In this document: one piece after another, positions 1 to 6,607 of the stretch
How positions within the stretch are numbered: position 1 is the first letter of the stretch
Layout of the letters: every line of letters begins with the position of its first letter
DNA from: Sporichthyaceae bacterium
GTDB lineage: Bacteria; Actinomycetota; Actinomycetes; JACCUZ01
DNA length: 9,322 nt
Assembly (NCBI GenBank): GCA_013698395.1
Contig: JACCUZ010000314.1
Location: 1 to 9,322, forward strand
Direction: 5' to 3'
The notes under the pieces: generated by a model
Told to the model about the DNA's origin: nothing
The model's database searches: none
The model's input: only the letters and a program-made list of their open reading frames with translations
Position numbers and translations under genes: made by a program

Positions 1-15
1 GGCCAGGTTCTGGCC
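1..15 (-). terminator. Possible terminator hairpin after the GH39 gene, cut by the window edge
   Basis: A perfect 6-bp inverted repeat, GGCCAG/CTGGCC, with a 3-base loop begins 14 bases past the stop of the last operon gene. On the minus strand it would form in the 3' end of the operon transcript. Any T-tract or further stem pairing would lie left of base 1, so it cannot be told whether this is a true intrinsic terminator or only a short GC-rich hairpin. Confidence 0.35.
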
Positions 16-29
16 CGCCCGATCCGTGT

Positions 30-1880
30 CTAGCCACCGGGCCGGAGCTCCAGGAACGAGATGCCCGGGTGCGGCAGCGCGAAGGACACCGTGACGGCAC
101 CGTCGACCTTAGCCAGCGTGCTGGGCGGTTCCAGCTCGGCCAGCGCGTCCGCGGCCCGCAACCGGTCCCATTCCTCGCCCTCGGGCCAGTCGCGCTCGGC
201 ACCCCCGAGCTCGCGCCAGGTGGCGAACACGTTGCTGTGCTCCTCGTCCACCCGCCAGTGGGTCACCTGGTAGATGCCATCGGGCAGGCCGTCGATCGTC
301 AACGTGACGTCCCGGGCGAGCAGCTCGTCGCCCGGGATCCGGGACTGGTCCAGGCTGCTGTTCCAGACCAGTACCCCGACGACCTCCCCGTCCCGCGCGG
401 CGACGGCGGACACCAGCCCGTCGGCTCCATCACCCTCGGCCGAGACGTCGAGCCGCGAATCACCTAGACGGTCAAGCATGGCCAGTGCCCACCACCTCGG
501 CTTGCGCAAGTTGCCCACCGTCTGGAGGCCGAAGCCTCCGTGACTCAGCGCTTGGGGCCGGCCGAGCTCCTCGAAGTGGTCAGAGGCCACCCAGTGCGCC
601 AGCGCCTGGATGCGCCCCATGCTGGAGACCATCCCGTCGAGCAGGAAGGTGGCGGCGAAGACGCTGTCGCCCACCAGGTGGAAGTGCTGAGAGCCGGGGC
701 CCCACTCGGTCCACCAGATACTCGCGTCCTCCCGACCATGCCGCGCCAGGATCGGACGCAGGTCCAACGGCGGGCTGCCGTAGGTGTGCGTCGACACGAA
801 GTCGACCGGCGAGCCAGTTTCCGCGGCATGTTCGAGCAGCCGCTCGACCCATTGCGCCGCTGCGGAGCTCGGTCCGCCGACGACCAGCCGTTCGTCGACC
901 TTACGCACGGCGGCGGTGGTGACGTCGTACAGCCGGAGGTAGTCCCCCTCCGAACCGCTCCAGAACACCTCGAGGTTGGCCTCGTTCCAGACCTCGAAGC
1001 TCCACCGGTCGCGCACTTCCTCCAGCCCGTAGCGGTCGACCAGGTGTGACGTCAGCGCGGTGACGAGGTCGGCCCACCGGTCCCAATCCCGCGGCGGGGA
1101 GATGATCGCGTCGTAGGCGAAGACGGTCCTGGTCGGGTCGACGGCCAGGTCGTGCGGCATGAAGGACAGCTCCACGACAGGCCGTAGGCCCAGCTGGAGC
1201 AACGTGTCGTAGACGCGGTCGATGCCGCTGAAGTCGTGCACCGGCTCGCCGTCGAGCTCGCGGTAGACGCCCAAGTCGTCGCAGAGGATCCCGTGTGCCC
1301 GCACCGTCTCGACGCCGAGCTCGTCGTGCACCCGCCGCAGCGCCTCGCGCAGCTCCATGCCGATCGCGCGGCCACCGACTTGGTCCTCGGACAGCATCAG
1401 GCTCAGGTGCTCGGAGCCGATCATCGGCCGCCAGGGCCGCTCGAGCGGTCCGAGCACCCGATCCGCCTCGACCGTGACGGTCACCGCCGCGTCCCCAGAG
1501 CCGGTCGCGGCGGCGACGACGGGGTCGGACAGCGGGCCGACCCGAGTCACCTCCGACAGTGCGGCAACGGCGTACCAGTGGTCCTGGTCGCGCTCTCCCG
1601 AGGTGTCGACGTACGGCGGGTGCGGCACGGCGAGGACATCGTTGCCCCCGTGGTCGACCGGCTCGAACGGCCCGGTGCTGTGCACCGACCGGTGCACGAG
1701 GTAGCCGACGGCACCCTCGACGGGCTCCCACTCGAGAGTGACGTGGCCGCGCCCCGCGACGGCCCGGAGCGCGGTTGGTGGGGGCAGTTCGGTGTCCTGC
1801 TCCCCGCCGCCGACCCGCCGGCCGATCCGCTCCGCGAAGTCGGCCCTGGCGGCCCCGCCCCTGTCGGCGTCCGTCCTCAC
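30..1880 (-). CDS. GH39-family glycoside hydrolase with N-terminal fibronectin type III domain, cytoplasmic
   Basis: A 616-residue retaining glycosidase of family GH39, usually annotated as xylan 1,4-beta-xylosidase. A short charged leader (1-32) is followed by a fibronectin type III domain (about 33-126). The TIM-barrel catalytic domain (about 149-470) has the acid/base Glu300 in WNEAN (298-302) and the nucleophile Glu392 in WWTEWG (389-394). A C-terminal beta-sandwich (about 485-616) follows. Both catalytic glutamates are present, so it should be active. No signal peptide or membrane segment is visible, so it most likely works in the cytosol on sugars brought in by the upstream importer. 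The start is GTG at 1880, overlapping the stop of the upstream secreted hydrolase as GTGA, which suggests translational coupling; its own ribosome site is weak. GH39 also includes alpha-L-iduronidases and gum-arabic-acting alpha-L-arabinofuranosidases, so the sugar cleaved cannot be named from sequence alone. Confidence 0.88.
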   Translation of the reverse strand: MRTDADRGGAARADFAERIGRRVGGGEQDTELPPPTALRAVAGRGHVTLEWEPVEGAVGYLVHRSVHSTGPFEPVDHGGNDVLAVPHPPYVDTSGERDQDHWYAVAALSEVTRVGPLSDPVVAAATGSGDAAVTVTVEADRVLGPLERPWRPMIGSEHLSLMLSEDQVGGRAIGMELREALRRVHDELGVETVRAHGILCDDLGVYRELDGEPVHDFSGIDRVYDTLLQLGLRPVVELSFMPHDLAVDPTRTVFAYDAIISPPRDWDRWADLVTALTSHLVDRYGLEEVRDRWSFEVWNEANLEVFWSGSEGDYLRLYDVTTAAVRKVDERLVVGGPSSAAAQWVERLLEHAAETGSPVDFVSTHTYGSPPLDLRPILARHGREDASIWWTEWGPGSQHFHLVGDSVFAATFLLDGMVSSMGRIQALAHWVASDHFEELGRPQALSHGGFGLQTVGNLRKPRWWALAMLDRLGDSRLDVSAEGDGADGLVSAVAARDGEVVGVLVWNSSLDQSRIPGDELLARDVTLTIDGLPDGIYQVTHWRVDEEHSNVFATWRELGGAERDWPEGEEWDRLRAADALAELEPPSTLAKVDGAVTVSFALPHPGISFLELRPGG

Positions 1881-3436
1881 CCGCCGGTCACCCCCGCGAA
1901 CTCCTCCATCCGCATCAGCGGCGCCACGCGCTGCTCCATCGGTCCGTGCGAGAACGGCGCGCGCATCACATCCCCCGCCAGGGCGTTGCCGAGCGCGGCC
2001 ATCACCATGCCTTGGTCGAGCGAGAGGTAGCGCTCGGACATCTCACCGCTGCTCACGTTGATCGCGTCGTAGAACCCGCCGGGACCGTAGGCGTTGAAGT
2101 CCGCACGCAGGTTAGCGAGGTTCTCCAGCACCGCCTCCGGCGCGTAGCGGTAGGCGATGAAGGACGCGTGCGGTGTCACGACACCCTGGCCGTAGGAAGT
2201 GGGCGGTGGCTGCGGCAGCCGGCAGTAGGTGCCGTCGTTGGCCAGGTAGCCATAGTCGACGTACGTGCGCTCCTGGTCCGACGCGTAGCCGTTGGGCTCC
2301 ATGCCGATCGGGTCCACCCCGTACTCCCGGTAGCCGCCGGCCGGATTGTTCGACGGCGAGAACCCCCAGTAGCCGTACGCCGCCTCGGCCATCCCGTGCT
2401 CGATCTGGGCCTGCACGTACGTCGGGTGGGTCAGCGCCCAGCTCTGAGCTCCCCACTGCTCTTCGGGCACGAAGAGCGGGACCATCAGCGCCTCGAACAT
2501 CGAACCGCCCCAGGTCGGCACCATCGTCAAGCCGCGGTACTGATAGGCGCCTTCCCACACGTTCATCGTTTCGCTGCCGACGGTGTAGGTGCGGTACTCA
2601 CCCACCGGCCGCTGCTCGCTCCAGCTCCAGGCGCAACCGTCGTCTCCGGCGATCGGGAAGGTACGGAAGCTGCCGAAGTAGTGCCTCTGCGGGATCTGCC
2701 CCGCGGCGATGCCGAGGTAGCTCGCCATTCGGGGCTCGGTGTTGAAGGCGCCGTAATGGTGGCCGGTGTAGTAGACCGGCTTGTCGCCGCGATAGTTCCC
2801 CTGGACCGACCCCGGCCGCTCGGTCAGCCAGAAGCCGCCACGGATCTGGTTCTCCGCCGGGTTGTAGTAGTAGCCGAAGTCCATCGGGTCGAGGATCGCG
2901 TGCGCCTCGTCGGCCAGTGCCGGCACCTGGTCGACCACCAGCTCCAGTCCGGTGGCCAGCCAGGCGTTGTCGACGCTGGAGACGAACGGGTAGACGGTGC
3001 TGCCGTCGACTGGCCACTTCTTCAGCAGCTTTCCGGTCTCAGGCGAGTACCAGTTGTAGAACATGCCGCTGTCGCGGTGGATCTTCAGCCGCCGAAGCGT
3101 CTCGAGGGTTCTCGCGATGCGGTCGCTTGCCTCTCCCGGGGTGATGATGCCGATCTCGCGCGCGGCGATCGCGCTCCACATGTATGCGCCGATGTTGGTC
3201 GGCGACGTGTATCCCGCTCGGCTGGCCGGGTCCAGGTCGCCGCCGACGTTGTCCGAGACCAGCCCCGTGCGGGGGTCGGCCATCGCGGCCATCGACCGCC
3301 AGGTGTCGGTCGCGTACTCCCGCAGCTGCTCGGTGTCCGTGGGTGGCGTGTCGGCTGTGGCCGACGGCAGGGCGGTGGTGATGATCGCGAGGGCCGCCGC
3401 CACCGCAGTGATGACGAGTCGATGTGTGTGTCGCAC
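1877..3436 (-). CDS. Secreted glycoamylase-domain (GH144-like) glycoside hydrolase
   Basis: A 519-residue exported protein. Residues 1-28 form a Sec signal peptide (positive start, hydrophobic core, probable cleavage after Ala-Thr-Ala28). The mature part carries the marks of the (alpha/alpha)6-barrel glycoamylase-like domain shared by GH144 endo-beta-1,2-glucanases and the related domain of cyclic beta-1,2-glucan synthases: TSPTNIG (77-83), FYNWY (126-130), VSSVDNAWLATGL (152-164), FNTEPRMASYLGI (231-243), WGGSMFEALM (309-318), VTPHASFIAYRYAP (420-433) and LSLDQGMVMAAL (471-482). The length fits a stand-alone enzyme. The likely role is cutting an extracellular glycan into pieces for the importer encoded just upstream; beta-1,2-glucan is inferred from family only. 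The start is GTG at 3436, supported by GAGGAG (3445-3450 on the minus strand) 8 bases upstream. It begins 20 bases after the permease stop and ends overlapping the GH39 start. No lipobox or cell-wall anchor is seen, so it is probably released. Confidence 0.8.
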   Translation of the reverse strand: MRHTHRLVITAVAAALAIITTALPSATADTPPTDTEQLREYATDTWRSMAAMADPRTGLVSDNVGGDLDPASRAGYTSPTNIGAYMWSAIAAREIGIITPGEASDRIARTLETLRRLKIHRDSGMFYNWYSPETGKLLKKWPVDGSTVYPFVSSVDNAWLATGLELVVDQVPALADEAHAILDPMDFGYYYNPAENQIRGGFWLTERPGSVQGNYRGDKPVYYTGHHYGAFNTEPRMASYLGIAAGQIPQRHYFGSFRTFPIAGDDGCAWSWSEQRPVGEYRTYTVGSETMNVWEGAYQYRGLTMVPTWGGSMFEALMVPLFVPEEQWGAQSWALTHPTYVQAQIEHGMAEAAYGYWGFSPSNNPAGGYREYGVDPIGMEPNGYASDQERTYVDYGYLANDGTYCRLPQPPPTSYGQGVVTPHASFIAYRYAPEAVLENLANLRADFNAYGPGGFYDAINVSSGEMSERYLSLDQGMVMAALGNALAGDVMRAPFSHGPMEQRVAPLMRMEEFAGVTGG

Positions 3437-3444
3437 GAGCTGAG

Positions 3445-3450
3445 CTCCTC
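3445..3450 (-). promoter_or_regulatory. Strong ribosome binding site of the secreted hydrolase, partly inside a small hairpin
   Basis: GAGGAG on the minus strand, 8 bases before the GTG at 3436, fixes that start. It lies in a perfect 5-bp inverted repeat with 3-base loop (CTGAG-GAG-CTCAG, 3440-3452), so it may be partly masked in the mRNA. It is the only clear dedicated site in the second half of the operon, where the other junctions overlap or nearly touch. Confidence 0.6.
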
Positions 3451-3456
3451 AGGTGG

Positions 3457-4374
3457 TTACTTGATGCCTGTCATGGCAATGCCGCGGACGAAGTGCTTCT
3501 GAAGCACCAGGAACACGAGCAGGACGGGAAGGACGATCGCGACGGAGCCAGCCATCAGCAGGCCGTAGTCGCTGCTGTTCTCACCGATGGCGTAGATGGC
3601 CAGCGCGACCGGCAGCGTGTACCGCTCCTCGGACTGCGCGACGACCAACGGCCATAGGAAGTTGTTCCAGGACGCGAGAAAGGTCAGGATGCCCAGCGTT
3701 GCGAGCGCCGGCTTGCACAGCGGCAGCATGATGCTGCGGAAGATCCGCCACTCACCGGCGCCGTCGACCCGCGCCGCGTGGATCAGCTCGTCGGGCAGCG
3801 ACTGGAAGAACTGCCGCATCAGGAAGACCCCGAACGGACCGGCCAGGAACGGGAAGATCAGTCCGGGGAACGTATTGACCATTCCCAGGTTGCTGACGAG
3901 CACGAACAGCGGCACGAAGGTCACCACGCCGGGCACCATGAGGGTGCCGAGGACCAGGCCGAAGATCGCGCGCTTTCCGGGGAAGTGGAGCTTGGCCAGC
4001 GCGTATCCCAGCATCGAGCAGAAGATCAGGTTGCCCATCGTGATGGCGACTGCGACCACAGTGCTGTTGACGAAGTACGTCGGGAAGTCGAGGTCGGTGA
4101 ACAGCGTGCGGTAGTTGTCCAGAGTCGGGTTCTCCGGCAACCAGGCGGGAGGCACCTGCTTGAGCTCGCGGTCGGGCCGGAAGGACCCGAGCAGCATCCA
4201 GAGGAACGGGCCGACCAGCAGGACCAGGCCACCGATGAGGACCGCGTAGACCCAGGGGATAGCCCGCGGCTCGCCCACGTTGCCGGTGGCCGCACGGCGG
4301 CGGCGCCTGGGTCCGGCGTGATCGGTTGCGGCGACGGTGGCCGTGGCTGGCTCGGGGCGTGTGGAGGTGGTCAT
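3457..4374 (-). CDS. Carbohydrate ABC transporter permease, MalG type
   Basis: A 305-residue inner-membrane subunit of a CUT1-family sugar importer. After a cytosolic tail with an RRRRR run (23-27), about six hydrophobic segments are visible (near 41-64, 102-128, 136-161, 168-190, 222-245, 271-292). The EAA loop that docks the ATPase is at 196-218 (ELIHAARVDGAGEW... ending MLP), with the conserved Gly205. The C-terminus (HFVRGIAMTGIK) is typical of the MalG branch. The start is ATG at 4374, 6 bases after the stop of the partner permease, with GGA and GAGG purine runs spanning that stop. It pairs with the preceding permease to form the membrane channel. Substrate is not readable from this subunit. 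Confidence 0.93.
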   Translation of the reverse strand: MTTSTRPEPATATVAATDHAGPRRRRRAATGNVGEPRAIPWVYAVLIGGLVLLVGPFLWMLLGSFRPDRELKQVPPAWLPENPTLDNYRTLFTDLDFPTYFVNSTVVAVAITMGNLIFCSMLGYALAKLHFPGKRAIFGLVLGTLMVPGVVTFVPLFVLVSNLGMVNTFPGLIFPFLAGPFGVFLMRQFFQSLPDELIHAARVDGAGEWRIFRSIMLPLCKPALATLGILTFLASWNNFLWPLVVAQSEERYTLPVALAIYAIGENSSDYGLLMAGSVAIVLPVLLVFLVLQKHFVRGIAMTGIK

Positions 4375-4380
4375 CGCGCC

Positions 4381-5319
4381 TCAGTCCTTAGACCCGAGAA
4401 GCTTGAACTGCAGCGCGGTCACCAGGGCGATCACGACGAAGAGCACGTACGCCATCGCGGCGGCGTAGCTGTAGTTGCCGAAGCCGAACTGGTTGTAGGT
4501 GTAGTAGGCCGTGGACAAGGTGGAGTCCAGCGGGCCGCCTCGCGTCATCACGAACGGCTCCTCGAAGAACTGCAGGTAACCGATCATCGTGACGACACCC
4601 CCGAAGAGCAGCGTCGGTCGCATCATCGGCAGAGTGATGCGCCGGAACCGCGCCCACGCCCCAGCCCCGTCGATGGCGGCGGCCTCGTGCATCTCCTTGG
4701 GGACGACCTGCAGGCCCGCCAAGAAGATGATCACCAGCGAGCCCATGTTGCGCCACGCCGACATGACGATCAACGACGGCATCGCCCAGGTCGTGCTCCG
4801 CAGCCAGGACGGCCCGTCGATGCCGACATAGCCAAGCAGCGTGTTGACGATGCCGCTGTCCGGCTGGAGCAGGAAGCGCCACACCACCGCCACCGCGACG
4901 ATGCTGGTGACGACCGGCAGGTAGTAGCCGACCCGGAAGAACGTTCGCATCCTCGTGATGCCGGAGTCGAGGGCGACCGCAACGGCCAGCGCCAGCCCCA
5001 TGGTGAGCGGAACGCCGATCACCACGAAGTACCCCGTGTTGAAGGCCGCCTTGTGGAACGTCTCGTCGCTGAGCAGCTTCGAGTAGTTCTCTAGTCCGAT
5101 CAGCCCGACCGCGAGTGGGCTGCGTACGTCCGCCGACCGGAGGTCGGTGAAGCTCATCAGGAAGGACGCGATCACCGGGCCGATGGTGAAGACCAGGAAC
5201 AACGCCAGGAACGGCAACGCGAACAGATATGCCGCCACCACCTCCCGCCGGCGGCCCCGGTCGGGGCTCCGGCGGGAAGTGGACGGACCCGAGGGGGAGC
5301 CCGCAGTCACGGCTGCCAT
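4381..5319 (-). CDS. Carbohydrate ABC transporter permease, MalF/UgpA type
   Basis: A 312-residue inner-membrane subunit, partner of the MalG-type permease. A basic, Ser/Arg/Pro-rich cytosolic tail (about 1-26) precedes roughly six hydrophobic segments (near 27-55, 91-117, 127-151, 180-203, 236-252, 285-309). The EAA loop is at 212-231 (EAAAIDGAGAWARFRRITLP), well conserved. I chose ATG at 5319, which follows the binding-protein stop by one base (TGACATG) and implies re-initiation by the same ribosomes. A start at 5367 would add 16 residues and run 47 bases into the upstream gene; a GTG at 5310 is another option. The tail codons contain a strong inverted repeat (5243-5277), listed separately. 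Family and role are sure; substrate is unknown. Confidence 0.92.
   Translation of the reverse strand: MAAVTAGSPSGPSTSRRSPDRGRRREVVAAYLFALPFLALFLVFTIGPVIASFLMSFTDLRSADVRSPLAVGLIGLENYSKLLSDETFHKAAFNTGYFVVIGVPLTMGLALAVAVALDSGITRMRTFFRVGYYLPVVTSIVAVAVVWRFLLQPDSGIVNTLLGYVGIDGPSWLRSTTWAMPSLIVMSAWRNMGSLVIIFLAGLQVVPKEMHEAAAIDGAGAWARFRRITLPMMRPTLLFGGVVTMIGYLQFFEEPFVMTRGGPLDSTLSTAYYTYNQFGFGNYSYAAAMAYVLFVVIALVTALQFKLLGSKD
5243..5277 (-). repeat. Long GC-rich hairpin inside the first codons of the MalF-type gene
   Basis: Perfect 9-bp arms TCCCGCCGG (5243-5251) and CCGGCGGGA (5269-5277) enclose a second inverted repeat, GCCCCG (5254-5259) and CGGGGC (5262-5267). Together they give about 14 base pairs with a small asymmetric bulge and a tight loop. 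In the operon mRNA it begins about 42 bases after the permease start codon and lies in the region coding for the low-complexity cytosolic tail. Intergenic stem-loops between binding-protein and permease genes are known in other sugar operons; here the genes nearly touch and the structure sits inside the coding region. No T-run follows it, so it is not a classic intrinsic terminator. Confidence 0.6.
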
Positions 5320-5320
5320 G

Positions 5321-6607
5321 TCAGCTGCCGAAACCGATGCCGTTGGCCTTCGTCTCGGCATCGGCAAGCGCCGACTCGGCGTCGCTCTTGCCGAGGGACA
5401 CCTGCTCGATTGCGTCGTCCAGTGGCGCCGCGACCTGCTCCCAGGTGGCGACGGCAGGCGCAGACTTGGCGTCCTGGAGCTGCTCCCCGAATGACTTCAG
5501 CAGCGGGTCGGTCGACAGTTCCCCGGACTCCCAGGTGCTCTGCACGGCGGGCAGGCTGCCGACGAGCTCGTAGAGCTTCTGCTGTTGCGCGTCCTGGCTG
5601 AGGAAGTCGACGAACTTCCACGCGGTGTCACGGTTCTTTGAGTCCTTGAAGACGACCCAGTCACTGCCACCGGTGAACGACGTGCCGGCCTCCTCGGTCG
5701 GCATCGGCGCCACCGCCCACTTGTCTTCGAACTCTGCGCCGCCTTGGTCCCGCAGGATCCCCATGTGCCACGGCCCGGACACGAACGCGCCGATCTCACC
5801 GTTGATGAAACCGGTCTCGAGGGCACCGGTCGCCAGATCCGTCGGAGAGATCTTCTCCTCGAAGAACGAGGCGTAGTACTCCAGCGCCTCCTGCATCGGC
5901 GGAGTGTTGAAGGTGAACGTGTCCCCCTCGACCAGCTCGGCACCCTTCTGCCAGGCGAACGGCATCACGCTCTGCCACGAGCCCTGACCTCCGGGCTGAA
6001 GGGAGATGCCCCACTTGGCCCCAGCCTTGTCCTGCATGCCCTTGGTGAAGGCTTTGAGGTCGTCCCAGCTCCACCCCTTCTCCGGCGTCACACCGGCCTT
6101 CTCCGCGAGGTCCTTGCGGTAGTAGATCTGGCGGGTTTCGGTGTACCACGGGACGCCGAATGACGTTCCGTCGACCTCCGTAGTGCTCCACGACCCCTCG
6201 AAGAACGCGTCGGCATCGATGACGTCCGTCGGCGTGGGATCCAGCGCGCCGGTGGCCGCGAACTCCGGCAGCCAGGTGGTGCCGACCGGGGACAGGTCTG
6301 GGGTCTGGCCGCCGGCGATGGCCGTAGCGATCTTGTCGTGGGCAGCGTCGAACGGGATGACGGTGACCGTGACCTTCGCGTCGGGGTTCTCGGCCTCGAA
6401 GTCGGCTGCGATCTCGCCGAGCTTCTCGCCCTCGGCACCCAGCGCCCAGACCGTGATCTCGCCGCTGGCCTTCCCGCCGCTCACCTTCTTGGCCTTGGTG
6501 TCCTCGGCCGCGCCGTCTTCCTCTCGTCCGCAGCCGGTCAGCACGATGCCGGCAAGCAGCGTCACAGTCACGGCTCTAGTCAGCCCTCGCTTGTGCAGGA
6601 TCCTCAT
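5321..6607 (-). CDS. Sugar ABC transporter substrate-binding lipoprotein
   Basis: A 428-residue extracytoplasmic solute-binding protein of the MalE-like family that feeds CUT1 permeases. The N-terminus is a lipoprotein signal: a basic start (MRILHKRG), a hydrophobic stretch, then the lipobox LTGC (23-26), so Cys26 should be lipidated and the protein held on the outer face of the membrane. An acidic linker precedes the two-lobed binding fold. Typical family stretches are ITVWALGAEGEKL near the start, FGVPWYTETRQIYYRKDL and GAFVSGPWHMGILRDQ mid-protein, and GGSDWVVFKDSKNRDTAWKFVDFL towards the end. The start is ATG at 6607, with AGAAGGAG (6613-6620, minus strand) 5 bases upstream. This ATG overlaps the repressor stop as ATGA. 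A TTG at 6634 would put that ribosome site inside the gene and is rejected. The ligand is presumably an oligosaccharide made by the secreted hydrolase. Confidence 0.93.
   Translation of the reverse strand: MRILHKRGLTRAVTVTLLAGIVLTGCGREEDGAAEDTKAKKVSGGKASGEITVWALGAEGEKLGEIAADFEAENPDAKVTVTVIPFDAAHDKIATAIAGGQTPDLSPVGTTWLPEFAATGALDPTPTDVIDADAFFEGSWSTTEVDGTSFGVPWYTETRQIYYRKDLAEKAGVTPEKGWSWDDLKAFTKGMQDKAGAKWGISLQPGGQGSWQSVMPFAWQKGAELVEGDTFTFNTPPMQEALEYYASFFEEKISPTDLATGALETGFINGEIGAFVSGPWHMGILRDQGGAEFEDKWAVAPMPTEEAGTSFTGGSDWVVFKDSKNRDTAWKFVDFLSQDAQQQKLYELVGSLPAVQSTWESGELSTDPLLKSFGEQLQDAKSAPAVATWEQVAAPLDDAIEQVSLGKSDAESALADAETKANGIGFGS

Noticed and set aside
543..556. AGCGCTT within the GH39 gene, considered as a second LacI operator
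   Set aside because: Only a half-site is present; the flanking bases do not complete the TGWNANCGNTNWCA pattern.
901..1731. Second minus-strand frame of 276 codons within the GH39 gene
   Set aside because: It is a frame-shifted reading of the GH39 gene, very rich in Arg, Gly and Ala, with no domain. The GH39 frame has both catalytic motifs intact.
1775..3502. Plus-strand open frame of 575 codons opposite the secreted hydrolase
   Set aside because: It is antisense to a gene with a clear signal peptide and family motifs. Its product is rich in Arg, His, Val and Pro, as expected for a mirror frame in GC-rich DNA, and no domain is recognised.
3778..5094. Plus-strand open frame of 438 codons opposite the two permeases
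   Set aside because: Its composition is dominated by His, Gln, Arg, Asp and Glu without hydrophobic core patterns, which is what membrane-protein codons give when read backwards. It crosses two certain genes.
5320..5367. Longer N-terminus for the MalF-type permease from 5367
   Set aside because: It would overlap the end of the binding-protein gene by 47 bases and add a tail not needed for the family. The ATG at 5319 follows the upstream stop by one base.
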